This document shows positions 1 through 10,549 of a stretch of DNA of 64,000 nt, piece after piece. Numbering within the stretch: position 1 is the stretch's first letter; each line of letters begins with the position of its first letter. Both the position numbers and the translations under genes were made by a program. Below the pieces are notes generated by a model. It saw nothing but the letters and a program-made list of their open reading frames with translations, did no database searches and was not told the origin of the DNA. This stretch comes from Glycomyces sambucus (GTDB lineage: Bacteria; Actinomycetota; Actinomycetes; Mycobacteriales; Micromonosporaceae), in assembly GCF_900102815.1 (NCBI RefSeq), contig NZ_FNGF01000004.1, forward strand, positions 496,001 through 560,000. Reading direction: 5' to 3'.

Positions 1-24
1 GGTGTATGTCGGTTTCGCGCGCGC

Positions 25-42
25 CACTAGAGCGCGCTAGTG
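25..42. promoter_or_regulatory. Inverted repeat, candidate operator upstream of the LacI gene
   Basis: Perfect 6-bp arms CACTAG and CTAGTG flank a 6-bp GC centre (AGCGCG). The site lies about 90 bp upstream of the LacI-family gene. LacI-family proteins bind dyad sites of about this size, so autoregulation is possible. It could equally belong to a gene beyond the window edge. No clear -35/-10 pair was found in the rest of positions 1-130. Confidence 0.35.
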
Positions 43-130
43 AAGCGAGGATGGCATGCGCCACGTGGTCCGGTCAAGTGGTCGCGTATGAAAAACTTCA
101 GTACGCATCGACCGGAAGGACCACCACTCG

Positions 131-1183
131 ATGACCCCCCAGAACCTGCGACAGGGAAACGACCGCTCCCCGGCACCGCGGTCGCGCAAGCCCACCATGG
201 CCGACGTGGCCGCCGAGCTGGGCGTCTCGCGGGCGCTCGTGTCCCTCGTCTTCAGGGACCAGCCCGGCGCGAGCCCCGAGACGCGCGAGCGCGTCTTCGC
301 GGCGGCCGCCCGGCTCGGCTACAAGCCCGACATGGCCGCGCGCCTCCTCGCGCGCGGCAGGAGCAAGGTGCTCGGCGTGCTCTTCACCGCGCGCAACCCC
401 CACCACGTGGACCTCGTCGAGGCCATCTACCCCACCGCCGAGGAGCTCGGCTACGACCTGGTGCTCAGCGCCGCCGTCCCCAGCCGCGACGAGCACAAGG
501 CGATCGAGGCCCTGGTGGGCCACCGCTCCGAGGCGCTGCTGCTGTGCGGACCCACGATCGCGGAGGAGGACATCGCCGACCTGGGCACCCGCCTGCCGGT
601 CGTGGTCCTCGGCCGCCACCTCAAATGCGCCCCGGTCGACATCGTGACCTCGTACGACCGCCCCGGCGCGCGGGAGGTCGTGGACCACCTGGTGGGCCTG
701 GGGCACCGCGACATCGCGCACGTCGACGGCGGCTCGAAGCCCGGCGCCCCGGAGCGGCGGCGGGCCTACCGGGACGCGATGCGCTCCCACGGCCTGGCCG
801 ACCGCGTCCGCATCCTCCCGGGCAACCACACCGAGGAGGGCGGGCAGGAGGCCGCGCGCGGGATGCTCGCGGGCGACGAGGGCCTGCCCACGGCGGTGTT
901 CGCCTCGAACGACCAGTGCGCGATCGGCCTGCTCGACGTGTTCACGCGGGCCGGGGTGAAGATCCCCGAGCAGGTCTCGATCGTCGGCTACGACGACTCG
1001 CACATCGCCGGGCTCAGCCACATCGACCTCACCACGGTGCGCCAGGACGTGCCGCGGCTGGCGCGGCTCGCGGTCGAGGCGGCCGACGAGCAGCTCCGGG
1101 GCGTGCGCGACCCCGGCGCCACGCTCAAGCTGGAGTCGAAGCTGGTCGTGCGCGGCACCAGCGGCCCGCCGACGCAGCGCTGA
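131..1183 (+). CDS. LacI-family transcriptional regulator
   Basis: Sugar-responsive DNA-binding repressor of 350 residues, the usual LacI/GalR length. The N-terminal helix-turn-helix is at about residues 22-41 (TMADVAAELGVSRALVSLV), followed by the hinge helix region (PDMAARLLARGRS) and a periplasmic-binding-protein-like effector domain (about 75-345; VLGVLFTARNPHHVDLVEAI and SIVGYDDSHIAGL). The ATG at 131 is chosen because GGAAGGA lies 10 nt upstream. The next gene is a secreted GH9 cellulase 85 bp downstream whose promoter carries a CebR-like box, so cellulose-derived oligosaccharide control is likely. The recognition helix (SRALVSLV) is not the commonest LacI version, so identity with CebR itself is not claimed. 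Confidence 0.93.
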   Translation: MTPQNLRQGNDRSPAPRSRKPTMADVAAELGVSRALVSLVFRDQPGASPETRERVFAAAARLGYKPDMAARLLARGRSKVLGVLFTARNPHHVDLVEAIYPTAEELGYDLVLSAAVPSRDEHKAIEALVGHRSEALLLCGPTIAEEDIADLGTRLPVVVLGRHLKCAPVDIVTSYDRPGAREVVDHLVGLGHRDIAHVDGGSKPGAPERRRAYRDAMRSHGLADRVRILPGNHTEEGGQEAARGMLAGDEGLPTAVFASNDQCAIGLLDVFTRAGVKIPEQVSIVGYDDSHIAGLSHIDLTTVRQDVPRLARLAVEAADEQLRGVRDPGATLKLESKLVVRGTSGPPTQR

Positions 1184-1195
1184 GGAGCGGACTCC

Positions 1196-1224
1196 TTGAC
1201 ATTCACGTCTATCAATGACAGGAT
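1196..1224 (+). promoter_or_regulatory. Promoter of the GH9 cellulase gene
   Basis: A perfect -35 TTGACA (1196-1201), a 17-bp spacer and -10 CAGGAT (1219-1224), close to the Streptomyces-type TAGGAT. Transcription would begin near 1231, inside the adjacent CebR-like dyad. The gene start (ATG 1268) is downstream, so the in-frame TTG at 1196 is part of the promoter and not a start codon. Confidence 0.7.
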
Positions 1225-1229
1225 GTGCG

Positions 1230-1243
1230 TGGAATCGCTCCCA
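1230..1243. promoter_or_regulatory. CebR/CelR-like operator
   Basis: The 14-mer TGGAATCGCTCCCA matches the known actinobacterial cellulase operator TGGGAGCGCTCCCA at 12 of 14 positions. It sits 5 bp after the -10 box and overlaps the predicted transcription start, a typical repressor position. The LacI gene immediately upstream is the natural candidate ligand. The match is read directly; the binding is inferred. Confidence 0.6.
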
Positions 1244-1267
1244 ACCCCCTGCGAGGAGACCACCTCC

Positions 1268-3862
1268 ATGCCGCGACCCGCACGATCGACCCGCTCCCGG
1301 CGCCGACGCCTGGCACTCGCCGCCGCGACCGCCTTCGCCCTGGGCGCGGCGGCCGCCGCGCCCTCGGCGCAGGCCCAGGACGAGCCCAACGACCTCATCA
1401 CCAACGGCGACTTCGCGAACGGGACCACCGGCTGGTGGACCACCGCCAACCTCACCGGCGCCGTCGACGCCGGCGAGTGGTGCATCGACGTCCCCGGCGG
1501 CACCGCCAACGCCTGGGACGCCATCGTCGGCCAGGACGGCCTGCCGCTGGTGACCGGCGAGTCCTACGAGCTGAACTTCACGGCGCGGGCCTCCGCTGAC
1601 GTCAGCGTCCGGGCCCTCGTCCAGCGCCCCGTCGACCCCTGGCCGACCGCGCTGGAGGAGTTCCCGGCGCTCGGGGCCGAGGCCCAGGACTACAGCTTCA
1701 CCTTCACCGCCGGCGCCGACTGGTCCGACGCGCAGCTCGCGTTCCAGATCGGGCGCCACGCCGACCCGTGGCAGTTCTGCCTATCGGAGGTCCAGTTGCT
1801 CACCGGAGCCGAACCGCCCGTGTACGACCCCGACACCGGCCCGCGCGTGCGGGTCAACCAGGTCGCCTACCTCCAGGACGGGCCCAAGCGGGCCACGCTC
1901 GTCACCGAGGCCGCCGACGCCGTCCCGTGGCAGCTCCACGACGCCGAGGGCGCGCTCGTCGCCGACGGGGACACCGCCCCGTACGGCGCCGAGTCCACCT
2001 CGGGCGAGTCGGTGCACGTCATCGACTTCTCGGCGGTGACCGCCGCGGGCGAGGGCTTCACGCTCACCGCCGACGGCGAGACCTCCTACCCGTTCGCGAT
2101 CGGCGGCGACGCCTACCGCGACCTGGCCGTGGACGCGATCTCGTTCTACTACCCGCAGCGCTCGGGCATCGCCATCGACGACGCCGTCGCGCCCGGGTAC
2201 GGCCGCGAGGCCGGGCACGTGGACGCCGCGCCGAACCAGGGCGACGGGGCGGTGCCCTGCGCCGCCGGCGCCTGCGACTACACCTTGGACGTGACCGGCG
2301 GCTGGTACGACGCCGGCGACCACGGCAAGTACGTCGTCAACGGCGGCATCTCGGCCGCGCAGCTCCTGTCGGTCTACGAGCGGGCGCTCCACGCGCCCAC
2401 CGGCGACACCGGGCGCCTCGCGGACGGGTCGATGCGCGTCCCCGAGCACGGCGACGGCGTCCCCGACGTCCTCGACGAGGCCCGCTGGGAGGTCGAGTTC
2501 CTCATGTCGATGCAGGTGCCGGCGGGCGAGGAGCTCGCGGGCATGGCGCACCACAAGATCCACGACGAGAACTGGACCGGCCTGCCGCTCATGCCGGCCG
2601 ACGACCCGCAGCCGCGCTACCTCCAGCCCCCGTCGACCGCGGCCACCCTGAACCTGGCCGCCGCGGCCGCGCAGGCGTCGCGACTGTTCGAGCCGTACGA
2701 CGCCGCGTTCGCCGCGGAGGCCCTGGAGGCGGCCGAGACCGCCTGGGCCGCGGCGCTGGCGCACCCGGACGTCTACGCGCCCGACACCAGCCCCGCCGGC
2801 GGCGGCCCCTACGGGGACTCCAAGGTGGAGGACGAGTTCTACTGGGCCGCCGCGGAGCTGTTCCTGACCACGGGCGAGAAGACCTACGAGGACTTCGTGC
2901 TCGACTCCAAGCTCCACGACGCCGACGTCTTCAGCGCGGGCGGCTTCTGGTGGGCCGAGGTGGCCCAGCTCGCGAAGCTCGACCTGGCCCTGGTGCCGAA
3001 CGCGCTCCCGGGCCGCGACGAGGTCGTGGCGCAGGTCGTGGCCGGCGCGGACCACTACCTGGCCGAGCAGGGCGCGAGCCCGTGGGACCTCGGGTACGGC
3101 GCGAACGGGCTCTTCGACTGGGGCTCGAACAGCGTGGTGCTCAACCGGCTCGTGGTCGTGGCGACCGCCTTCGACCTCACCGGCGAGGCGGACTACCGCG
3201 ACGGCGTCCTCTCCGGGCTCGACTACCTCTTGGGCCGCAACGCCCTCGGGAACTCGTACGTGACCGGGTACGGCTCGCACTTCTCGCAGAACCAGCACTC
3301 CCGCTGGTACGCCAACCAGCTCGACCCGAACCTGCCGAACCCGCCCGCCGGGACGCTCTCGGGCGGCCCGAACTCGGTGGCCGGCACGTGGGACCCGGTG
3401 GCGCAGCGCTGGCTCGCCGACTGCGCCCCGCAGCGCTGCTACATCGACGACATCGGCTCGTGGGCGACCAACGAGCTCACGATCAACTGGAACGCCTCGC
3501 TGGCGCAGGTCGCGAACTTCGCGGCCGACCAGTCCGGCGGTGTGCAGACCGCGCCGCACTGCGAGGTGGAGTACCGCATCAACGGCCAGTGGCCCAGCGG
3601 GTTCAACGCGCAGATCCTGGTGACCAACACCGGGAGCCGGTCGCTCGACGACATCACGCTCACGTGGACGATGCCCACGGGCCAGTCGATCGTCCACTCC
3701 TGGAGCGTGCAGCTCGACCAGGAGGGCCAGCAGGTGACGGCCACCGACGTGGCGGGCGGCAAGGCCCTCAAGGCGGGCCGCACCTTCACCTTCGGCTTCA
3801 TCGGCGCGAAGGACGGCCGGCCCGCGGTCGCCCCGTCCTTCATCGGATGCACTGCGGGATAA
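1268..3862 (+). CDS. Secreted GH9 cellulase with N-terminal CBM4/9-like module and C-terminal CBM2
   Basis: 864-residue secreted endoglucanase or cellobiohydrolase-type enzyme acting on beta-1,4-glucan outside the cell. It has a Sec signal peptide with a twin-Arg-rich n-region (ending AQA, about residue 37), then a jelly-roll CBM4/9-like module (about 43-180), the Ig-like cellulase N-domain (about 190-275) and the GH9 (alpha/alpha)6 catalytic domain (about 285-745). GH9 marks are GGWYDAGDHGKY (catalytic Asp pair), NQHSRWYANQLDPN and the late NELTINWNAS carrying the general-acid Glu. A short linker leads to a CBM2 (about 760-862) bounded by two Cys. The start is ATG 1268, preceded by GAGGAGA; an in-frame TTG 72 nt upstream lies in the promoter. 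Expression is probably LacI/CebR controlled. Exact product specificity cannot be read from sequence. Confidence 0.95.
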   Translation: MPRPARSTRSRRRRLALAAATAFALGAAAAAPSAQAQDEPNDLITNGDFANGTTGWWTTANLTGAVDAGEWCIDVPGGTANAWDAIVGQDGLPLVTGESYELNFTARASADVSVRALVQRPVDPWPTALEEFPALGAEAQDYSFTFTAGADWSDAQLAFQIGRHADPWQFCLSEVQLLTGAEPPVYDPDTGPRVRVNQVAYLQDGPKRATLVTEAADAVPWQLHDAEGALVADGDTAPYGAESTSGESVHVIDFSAVTAAGEGFTLTADGETSYPFAIGGDAYRDLAVDAISFYYPQRSGIAIDDAVAPGYGREAGHVDAAPNQGDGAVPCAAGACDYTLDVTGGWYDAGDHGKYVVNGGISAAQLLSVYERALHAPTGDTGRLADGSMRVPEHGDGVPDVLDEARWEVEFLMSMQVPAGEELAGMAHHKIHDENWTGLPLMPADDPQPRYLQPPSTAATLNLAAAAAQASRLFEPYDAAFAAEALEAAETAWAAALAHPDVYAPDTSPAGGGPYGDSKVEDEFYWAAAELFLTTGEKTYEDFVLDSKLHDADVFSAGGFWWAEVAQLAKLDLALVPNALPGRDEVVAQVVAGADHYLAEQGASPWDLGYGANGLFDWGSNSVVLNRLVVVATAFDLTGEADYRDGVLSGLDYLLGRNALGNSYVTGYGSHFSQNQHSRWYANQLDPNLPNPPAGTLSGGPNSVAGTWDPVAQRWLADCAPQRCYIDDIGSWATNELTINWNASLAQVANFAADQSGGVQTAPHCEVEYRINGQWPSGFNAQILVTNTGSRSLDDITLTWTMPTGQSIVHSWSVQLDQEGQQVTATDVAGGKALKAGRTFTFGFIGAKDGRPAVAPSFIGCTAG

Positions 3863-3881
3863 GGGCACCGCTGGTTTGCGG

Positions 3882-3912
3882 CCCCGTCCCCGAGGTATCC
3901 GGGGGGACGGGG
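3882..3912 (+). terminator. Terminator of the GH9 gene
   Basis: Ten-bp perfect GC stem, CCCCGTCCCC (3882-3891) with GGGGACGGGG (3903-3912) and an 11-nt loop, 20 bp past the cellulase stop. There is no U-tract, as is common in actinobacteria. Confidence 0.6.
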
Positions 3913-3972
3913 TCGCACAAGAGAACAGCTTCAATCCAGCCGCACCGGGAAGGGTGAGCCCGGGGCGCGGCG

Positions 3973-4004
3973 AAGGGGCGGCCATCTCGCGATGGCCGCC
4001 CCTT
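3973..4004. terminator. Bidirectional terminator between convergent genes
   Basis: Fourteen-bp perfect stem (AAGGGGCGGCCATC, 3973-3986, with its complement 3991-4004) around a TCGC tetraloop. It reads AA...TT at the base, so it can work for both the plus-strand GH9 gene and the minus-strand small secreted-protein gene, whose stop is 45 bp away. Confidence 0.75.
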
Positions 4005-4049
4005 GACGTGTCGACATGAGCACTTGACGAGTGCCCTTGCGGGACGCGC

Positions 4050-4451
4050 CTAGTCGTGGTGGTGGTGCGGCTTCTGGTCCTTGGACCAGTTGCAGACCTT
4101 GTCCACGTCGGAGGTGCCGAGCAGGCCGAGGCTGGCGGCGTTGCTCCAGTCCCAGTTCAGGGCGCAGATGTTCGAGGCGACGTTGACGCCGTTCGGGTTC
4201 TGGTCCCACCCGTTGCACAGGTCGGTCACGTCGCTCTTGGCGACGTTGAGCAGGCTGATGACGTCGCCGCTCCAGTTGCCGATGCAGAGGTTCGACAGGA
4301 AGTTGACGCCGCCGAAGTCCTGCGGGTCGTACTCGTGGCCCGCCTCCGGGACCGGGGCGGTCTCGGCGGCGACGGCCGGCGCGGCCGCTCCGGCGGCGAG
4401 AAGTCCGGCCGCGGCTGCCGCGATGGCGGTTTTGGCGATAAAGCGAATCAC
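4050..4451 (-). CDS. Small secreted protein with two Cys-pair repeats and a His4-Asp tail
   Basis: 133 residues; not a family I recognise with confidence. The signal peptide is clear (hydrophobic AIAAAAAGLLAAGAAAPAVAA, cleavage near residue 29). The mature part holds two copies of a 34-residue repeat (49-82 and 89-122). Each has a VN..SN-[LI]-C-x2-NW opening, a Leu-rich middle, SDV and a closing Cys before Trp (C56/C79 and C96/C120). The end is KPHHHHD. GTG 4451 is preferred over GTG 4457 because the strong SD GAGGTGA ends 4 nt upstream of it and would overlap the first GTG. The paired cysteines recall chaplin-type surface proteins, but the chaplin consensus is absent. The neighbours are secreted glycosidases, so a surface or matrix role is plausible, not shown. 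Confidence 0.8.
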   Translation of the reverse strand: MIRFIAKTAIAAAAAGLLAAGAAAPAVAAETAPVPEAGHEYDPQDFGGVNFLSNLCIGNWSGDVISLLNVAKSDVTDLCNGWDQNPNGVNVASNICALNWDWSNAASLGLLGTSDVDKVCNWSKDQKPHHHHD

Positions 4452-4554
4452 TGTCACCTCTCAGTGCATCGGTGTCTGTTGTGACCCATTCGTGCCAGGT
4501 CGGCCATGAACATAACCGCTCCGCGGCCGCCGGGGCGGCGTTTCGGGAATCCCG

Positions 4555-6444
4555 TCACCCGTCCGGCGTGAGCGACCACCGCTGGTTCGCGGCCCCGAAG
4601 TCGTCCCACTGCTGGATCGCCGCGCCGTCGGCCTGCGAGACGCCCTGCACGTCGAGGACCTTCCCGCTGTGGCGGTTGACGATCGCGTAGCCGCCGCCCG
4701 ACGCCTCCACGCGCCACTGCTGGCTCGCGGCCCCGGTGTAGGTCTGCTGCACCACGAGTGCGCCGTTCGCCGTGGAGGACTGCGGCACGGCCAGGACCTT
4801 CCCGGAGAAGACCGAGGTGATGGTCCAGTGGCCGCCGCCGGCGTCGGTGAAGCGCCAGCGCTGGTTGGTGGCGCCGAAGTCGGCCCACTGCTGGATCTGG
4901 GCGCCCTCGGCGGTCGAGCGGTCGCGCACGTCGAGCACCTTGCCGGTGCTCAGCGAGGCGATCGCGTAGACCGCGTCGGGGTCGATGCCGCCCGGCGGCT
5001 CGGAGGTGCCGCCCTCGTTCCACGTGAACGTGGCGACGGCCCCGGCCGGGAGCGTGTAGCCGAACTGGCGCCCGCCCTCGGTGACGGTGAAGGTCCGCTG
5101 CGAGGCACCCGCGTTGAGCGCCAGGAGGACCCGCGAGCCGTCGGGGTTGCGGAAGGCGGTGGTCTCGATGTCGCCGCCGAGGTTCGAGGACTCGACGCGG
5201 ACGGCGCCGGGGTCGACGAACTTGCTCACGTGGCCGAGCACGTAGTACTCGACGTTGTAGGTGACGTTCCCGGAGTTCGTGTCGATGGTGACGACGCCGC
5301 GGCAGTCGGCGCAGCCGCCGTTGGTGGGGCCGTGGTTCTGGTCGAGCGCCATGTTCCACAGGGTCACGCTCTTGGCCCAGTTGCGGGTGGCGCCGATGAC
5401 GAGGTTCTGGGTGTTCCACTTCAGGTTCGAGCCGAAGTCGGGGGCCCACTGGCCGCCGGAGCACTCGGTGAACCAGACGCCCTTGCCCGGGTGGGCGTTG
5501 CGGACCTGGGTCTGCGCGGCGACGTTCCCGGCGTAGCAGTGGAAGGCGCTCCCGGCGAGGTAGCGGTTGGCCTCGGGGTCGTTGAGGACGTTGATCGCGT
5601 ACTCGGGCTGGTCCCAGTTGTGGTCCCAGGCGATGATCCGGGTCCCGGTGTCGGCGAGGGCCGGGCCGAGGTGGTCGCCGATGAACGCGGCCTGGTCCTG
5701 CCAGGACATGCGCATCGACGGGTACGAGCCGGTCTCGTGCTGGGGCTCGTTCTGGGAGGTGACGGCGTAGATCGGGAGGCCCTGGGCCGCGTAGGCGTCC
5801 ACATAGGCTTCGAAGTAGTCGGCGTACTCGTCGAACCGGTCGGCGTTGAGCTGGCCGCCGTTGAGCGAGCCGCTGCTCTTCATCCAGGCCGGGGCGGTCC
5901 ACGGGGTGCCGATGATCTTGAGGTCGGGGTTGAGGCCCTTGGCCTGCTGGAGGACCGGGATGACCGACGCCTGGTCGCGGCCGATCGTGAAGTCGCCGAC
6001 CGAGCAGCAGGTGTCGTCGTAGGTGTAGTCGGCGCCGCCGGCGGTGAAGTCGCTGGCGCCCATGGGCTGGCGGACCATGCTCAGTCCGATGCCGGACTGG
6101 TCGTCGAACAGCCGGATCATGAGCTGGTCGCGCTGGCTCTGGGTGAGCTCGTTGTCGACGAGCCAGGCGGAGGAGTCGGTGAACGAGGCGCCGAACCCGT
6201 CCATGACCTGGTAGGAGGTGCCGGCGTTGACGTTCACGACCGGGCCGGAGCCGCCGGAGCCGAAGGAGACGTCCGGCTGCTGTGCGAGGAGTCTGGACTG
6301 GTCGGCGGTGGTGACCCAGACCTGGACCTGGGCCTGCTGCGCCTGCGCGGGCGCGAGCCCGACCCAGGCGGCGGAGGCGGCGAGCACGGCGGCGCCGGTC
6401 GCGATGGCGAAGAATCGGGTGGTGCGGAGGGACGGTCGATGCAT
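4555..6444 (-). CDS. Secreted GH30 glycosidase with C-terminal ricin-type lectin domain
   Basis: 629-residue secreted enzyme. It has a signal peptide (to about residue 30, ...APAQA) and a GH30 catalytic (beta/alpha)8 plus beta-sandwich domain (about 45-480). A ricin-B beta-trefoil (about 495-629) carries three QxW motifs (GATNQRW, GAASQQW, GAANQRW) for carbohydrate binding. GH30 marks are DGFGASFTDSSAW near the N-terminus, acid/base Glu in TSQNEPQ and nucleophile Glu in WFTECSGG. The MVRQPMGASDF stretch fits the GH30 glucanase/glucosylceramidase-like groups, perhaps endo-beta-1,6-glucanase; the substrate is inferred. The ATG at 6444 follows TAAGGAA by 7 nt; an in-frame TTG 21 nt upstream is less likely. 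Confidence 0.92.
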   Translation of the reverse strand: MHRPSLRTTRFFAIATGAAVLAASAAWVGLAPAQAQQAQVQVWVTTADQSRLLAQQPDVSFGSGGSGPVVNVNAGTSYQVMDGFGASFTDSSAWLVDNELTQSQRDQLMIRLFDDQSGIGLSMVRQPMGASDFTAGGADYTYDDTCCSVGDFTIGRDQASVIPVLQQAKGLNPDLKIIGTPWTAPAWMKSSGSLNGGQLNADRFDEYADYFEAYVDAYAAQGLPIYAVTSQNEPQHETGSYPSMRMSWQDQAAFIGDHLGPALADTGTRIIAWDHNWDQPEYAINVLNDPEANRYLAGSAFHCYAGNVAAQTQVRNAHPGKGVWFTECSGGQWAPDFGSNLKWNTQNLVIGATRNWAKSVTLWNMALDQNHGPTNGGCADCRGVVTIDTNSGNVTYNVEYYVLGHVSKFVDPGAVRVESSNLGGDIETTAFRNPDGSRVLLALNAGASQRTFTVTEGGRQFGYTLPAGAVATFTWNEGGTSEPPGGIDPDAVYAIASLSTGKVLDVRDRSTAEGAQIQQWADFGATNQRWRFTDAGGGHWTITSVFSGKVLAVPQSSTANGALVVQQTYTGAASQQWRVEASGGGYAIVNRHSGKVLDVQGVSQADGAAIQQWDDFGAANQRWSLTPDG

Positions 6445-6483
6445 GGGCGGTTCCTTACGCCTCAATACTTATACGTAAGACTC

Positions 6484-6512
6484 AGATTAAGTAATACATG
6501 GAGATCTGTCAA
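6484..6512 (-). promoter_or_regulatory. Promoter of the GH30 gene
   Basis: On the minus strand: -35 TTGACA (6507-6512), 17-bp spacer, -10 TAATCT (6484-6489). It lies in an AT-rich island (about 6466-6535) that stands out from the GC-rich surroundings. Between -10 and the gene is the imperfect dyad CTTACGTATAAG (6468-6479), a possible operator. Confidence 0.7.
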
Positions 6513-6533
6513 TATTCCTTATCAATTGGGCCG

Positions 6534-7172
6534 CTACGTTCCGAGCGGCCCGAACGCGAGCGCGGCGGCGGCGCCGGCGAGGATCGCGGGCCCGTAGGGG
6601 AAGTCCCGGCGGCCCAGGGCGAGCACGGCGGCGGCCTGTCCCCCGCCGACGGCCGCGGTGGCCGCGAGCGCGACGGCGGCGGTGCGCCAGTCGCTCCAGG
6701 CGAGCACGAGCGCGAGCAGTCCGGCGAGCTTGACGTCCCCGAAGCCCATCTGCCCTGCGGCGCAGCCGAGTCCGAACAGCCCGATCGCGGCGGCGGCGAG
6801 GAGGGCGGCCCGGAGCATCCGGTCGGTGTCCCCGGCGGCGATGAGGAGCGCGCCGACGACGGGGTACAGCGGCAGGATCAGCGCGTCGGGCAGCCGCCGC
6901 TCATAGGCGTCGATCCACCCGGCCGCGATGCCGGAGGCGGCCACGGGCGCGAGGGCGGCGGCATGCAGCACTCCCGTTGCACGCCAAGCTATAAGGAGCG
7001 CTGCCCCGACCGCGACCGCCGTGACCGGCCAAACGGCGGGCCGCCGCTCGGTGGCCACCACGACCAGCCGCCGCAACCCCGGCACCGCGGCAATGCCGAC
7101 CGCCACGGCCCCGACGAACACCACCATCATCCGATGCTCGCACCGCATCCGAACGGCACCCCCGATCGACAC
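6534..7172 (-). CDS. Type IV prepilin peptidase family protein (A24)
   Basis: Membrane aspartic protease that removes leader peptides of type IV pilin or Flp/Tad pilin precursors. The 212 residues are mostly hydrophobic, with about six membrane segments. Both catalytic aspartates are visible: D in AGWIDAYERRLPDALILP and D in the MGFGDVKLAGLLAL (GxGDxKL) motif. The N-terminal methylase domain of full-length PilD is absent, which fits the short actinobacterial Tad/Flp type. The GTG start has no strong SD; ATG codons at 7148 or 7130/7127 are alternatives. No pilin or secretion genes are adjacent. It follows uvrA on the same strand, behind a strong terminator. Confidence 0.85.
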   Translation of the reverse strand: MSIGGAVRMRCEHRMMVVFVGAVAVGIAAVPGLRRLVVVATERRPAVWPVTAVAVGAALLIAWRATGVLHAAALAPVAASGIAAGWIDAYERRLPDALILPLYPVVGALLIAAGDTDRMLRAALLAAAAIGLFGLGCAAGQMGFGDVKLAGLLALVLAWSDWRTAAVALAATAAVGGGQAAAVLALGRRDFPYGPAILAGAAAALAFGPLGT

Positions 7173-7323
7173 ACGCCGGCCTCATGAGCCGCCGAATGTC
7201 ACACCCGCCAGGCACCGTTGCAGCCGGGGGCGACCGCGAACCGACACACCCGACCTCGTGATCCGTGCGCCGGCCACTCCCGCGATCCCGCCGCCTCCGG
7301 CGCGACGTCGCTCCCCGAAACAC

Positions 7324-7369
7324 CGGACCCGGTGCGGCGCGGCCTCTCGGCCGCGCCGCACCGGGTCCG
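7324..7369 (-). terminator. Strong terminator of uvrA
   Basis: Perfect 21-bp GC-rich stem (7324-7344 with 7349-7369) and TCTC loop, starting 7 bp after the uvrA stop. It is the longest perfect hairpin I noticed in the window. Confidence 0.85.
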
Positions 7370-7375
7370 TTCGTG

Positions 7376-10345
<2,970 letters not shown>

Positions 10346-10433
10346 GGTGGGAATCTAACGTTCGGGTCCGACAGTTCTGGGAGGCCCGCTGTTCGAAAAG
10401 GCGCCGGAGTCGCGCCGGCGGCGGGCCGCCTGT

Positions 10434-10446
10434 CGAGGTTACCTCG
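10434..10446. promoter_or_regulatory. 13-bp palindrome upstream of uvrA
   Basis: CGAGGT-T-ACCTCG, perfect 6-bp arms, about 90 bp upstream of the uvrA start in the gap before the GsmA-like gene's terminator. Candidate operator; no known regulator matches. Confidence 0.3.
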
Positions 10447-10504
10447 CCGGGAGCTGCGGATATCGCCCTCGCTGTGAGCTTTCACTCATCCTTCACCGGA
10501 ACGT

Positions 10505-10539
10505 GGAGCGGGCCCGGGGCGTCGCCCCGGGCCCGCTCC
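10505..10539 (-). terminator. Terminator of the GsmA-like gene
   Basis: Sixteen-bp perfect stem (GGAGCGGGCCCGGGGC, 10505-10520, with 10524-10539), 10 bp beyond the stop of the minus-strand hydrolase gene. Confidence 0.8.
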
Positions 10540-10549
10540 GCACCGCCGG

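Noticed and set aside
4050-4070. His tag from a vector
   Set aside because: The His run is four residues, followed by Asp, inside a natural gene with chromosomal flanks and a terminator.
10346-10500. LexA/SOS box upstream of uvrA
   Set aside because: CGAAC occurs twice on the minus strand, but neither has the mirrored GTTCG half at the right distance.
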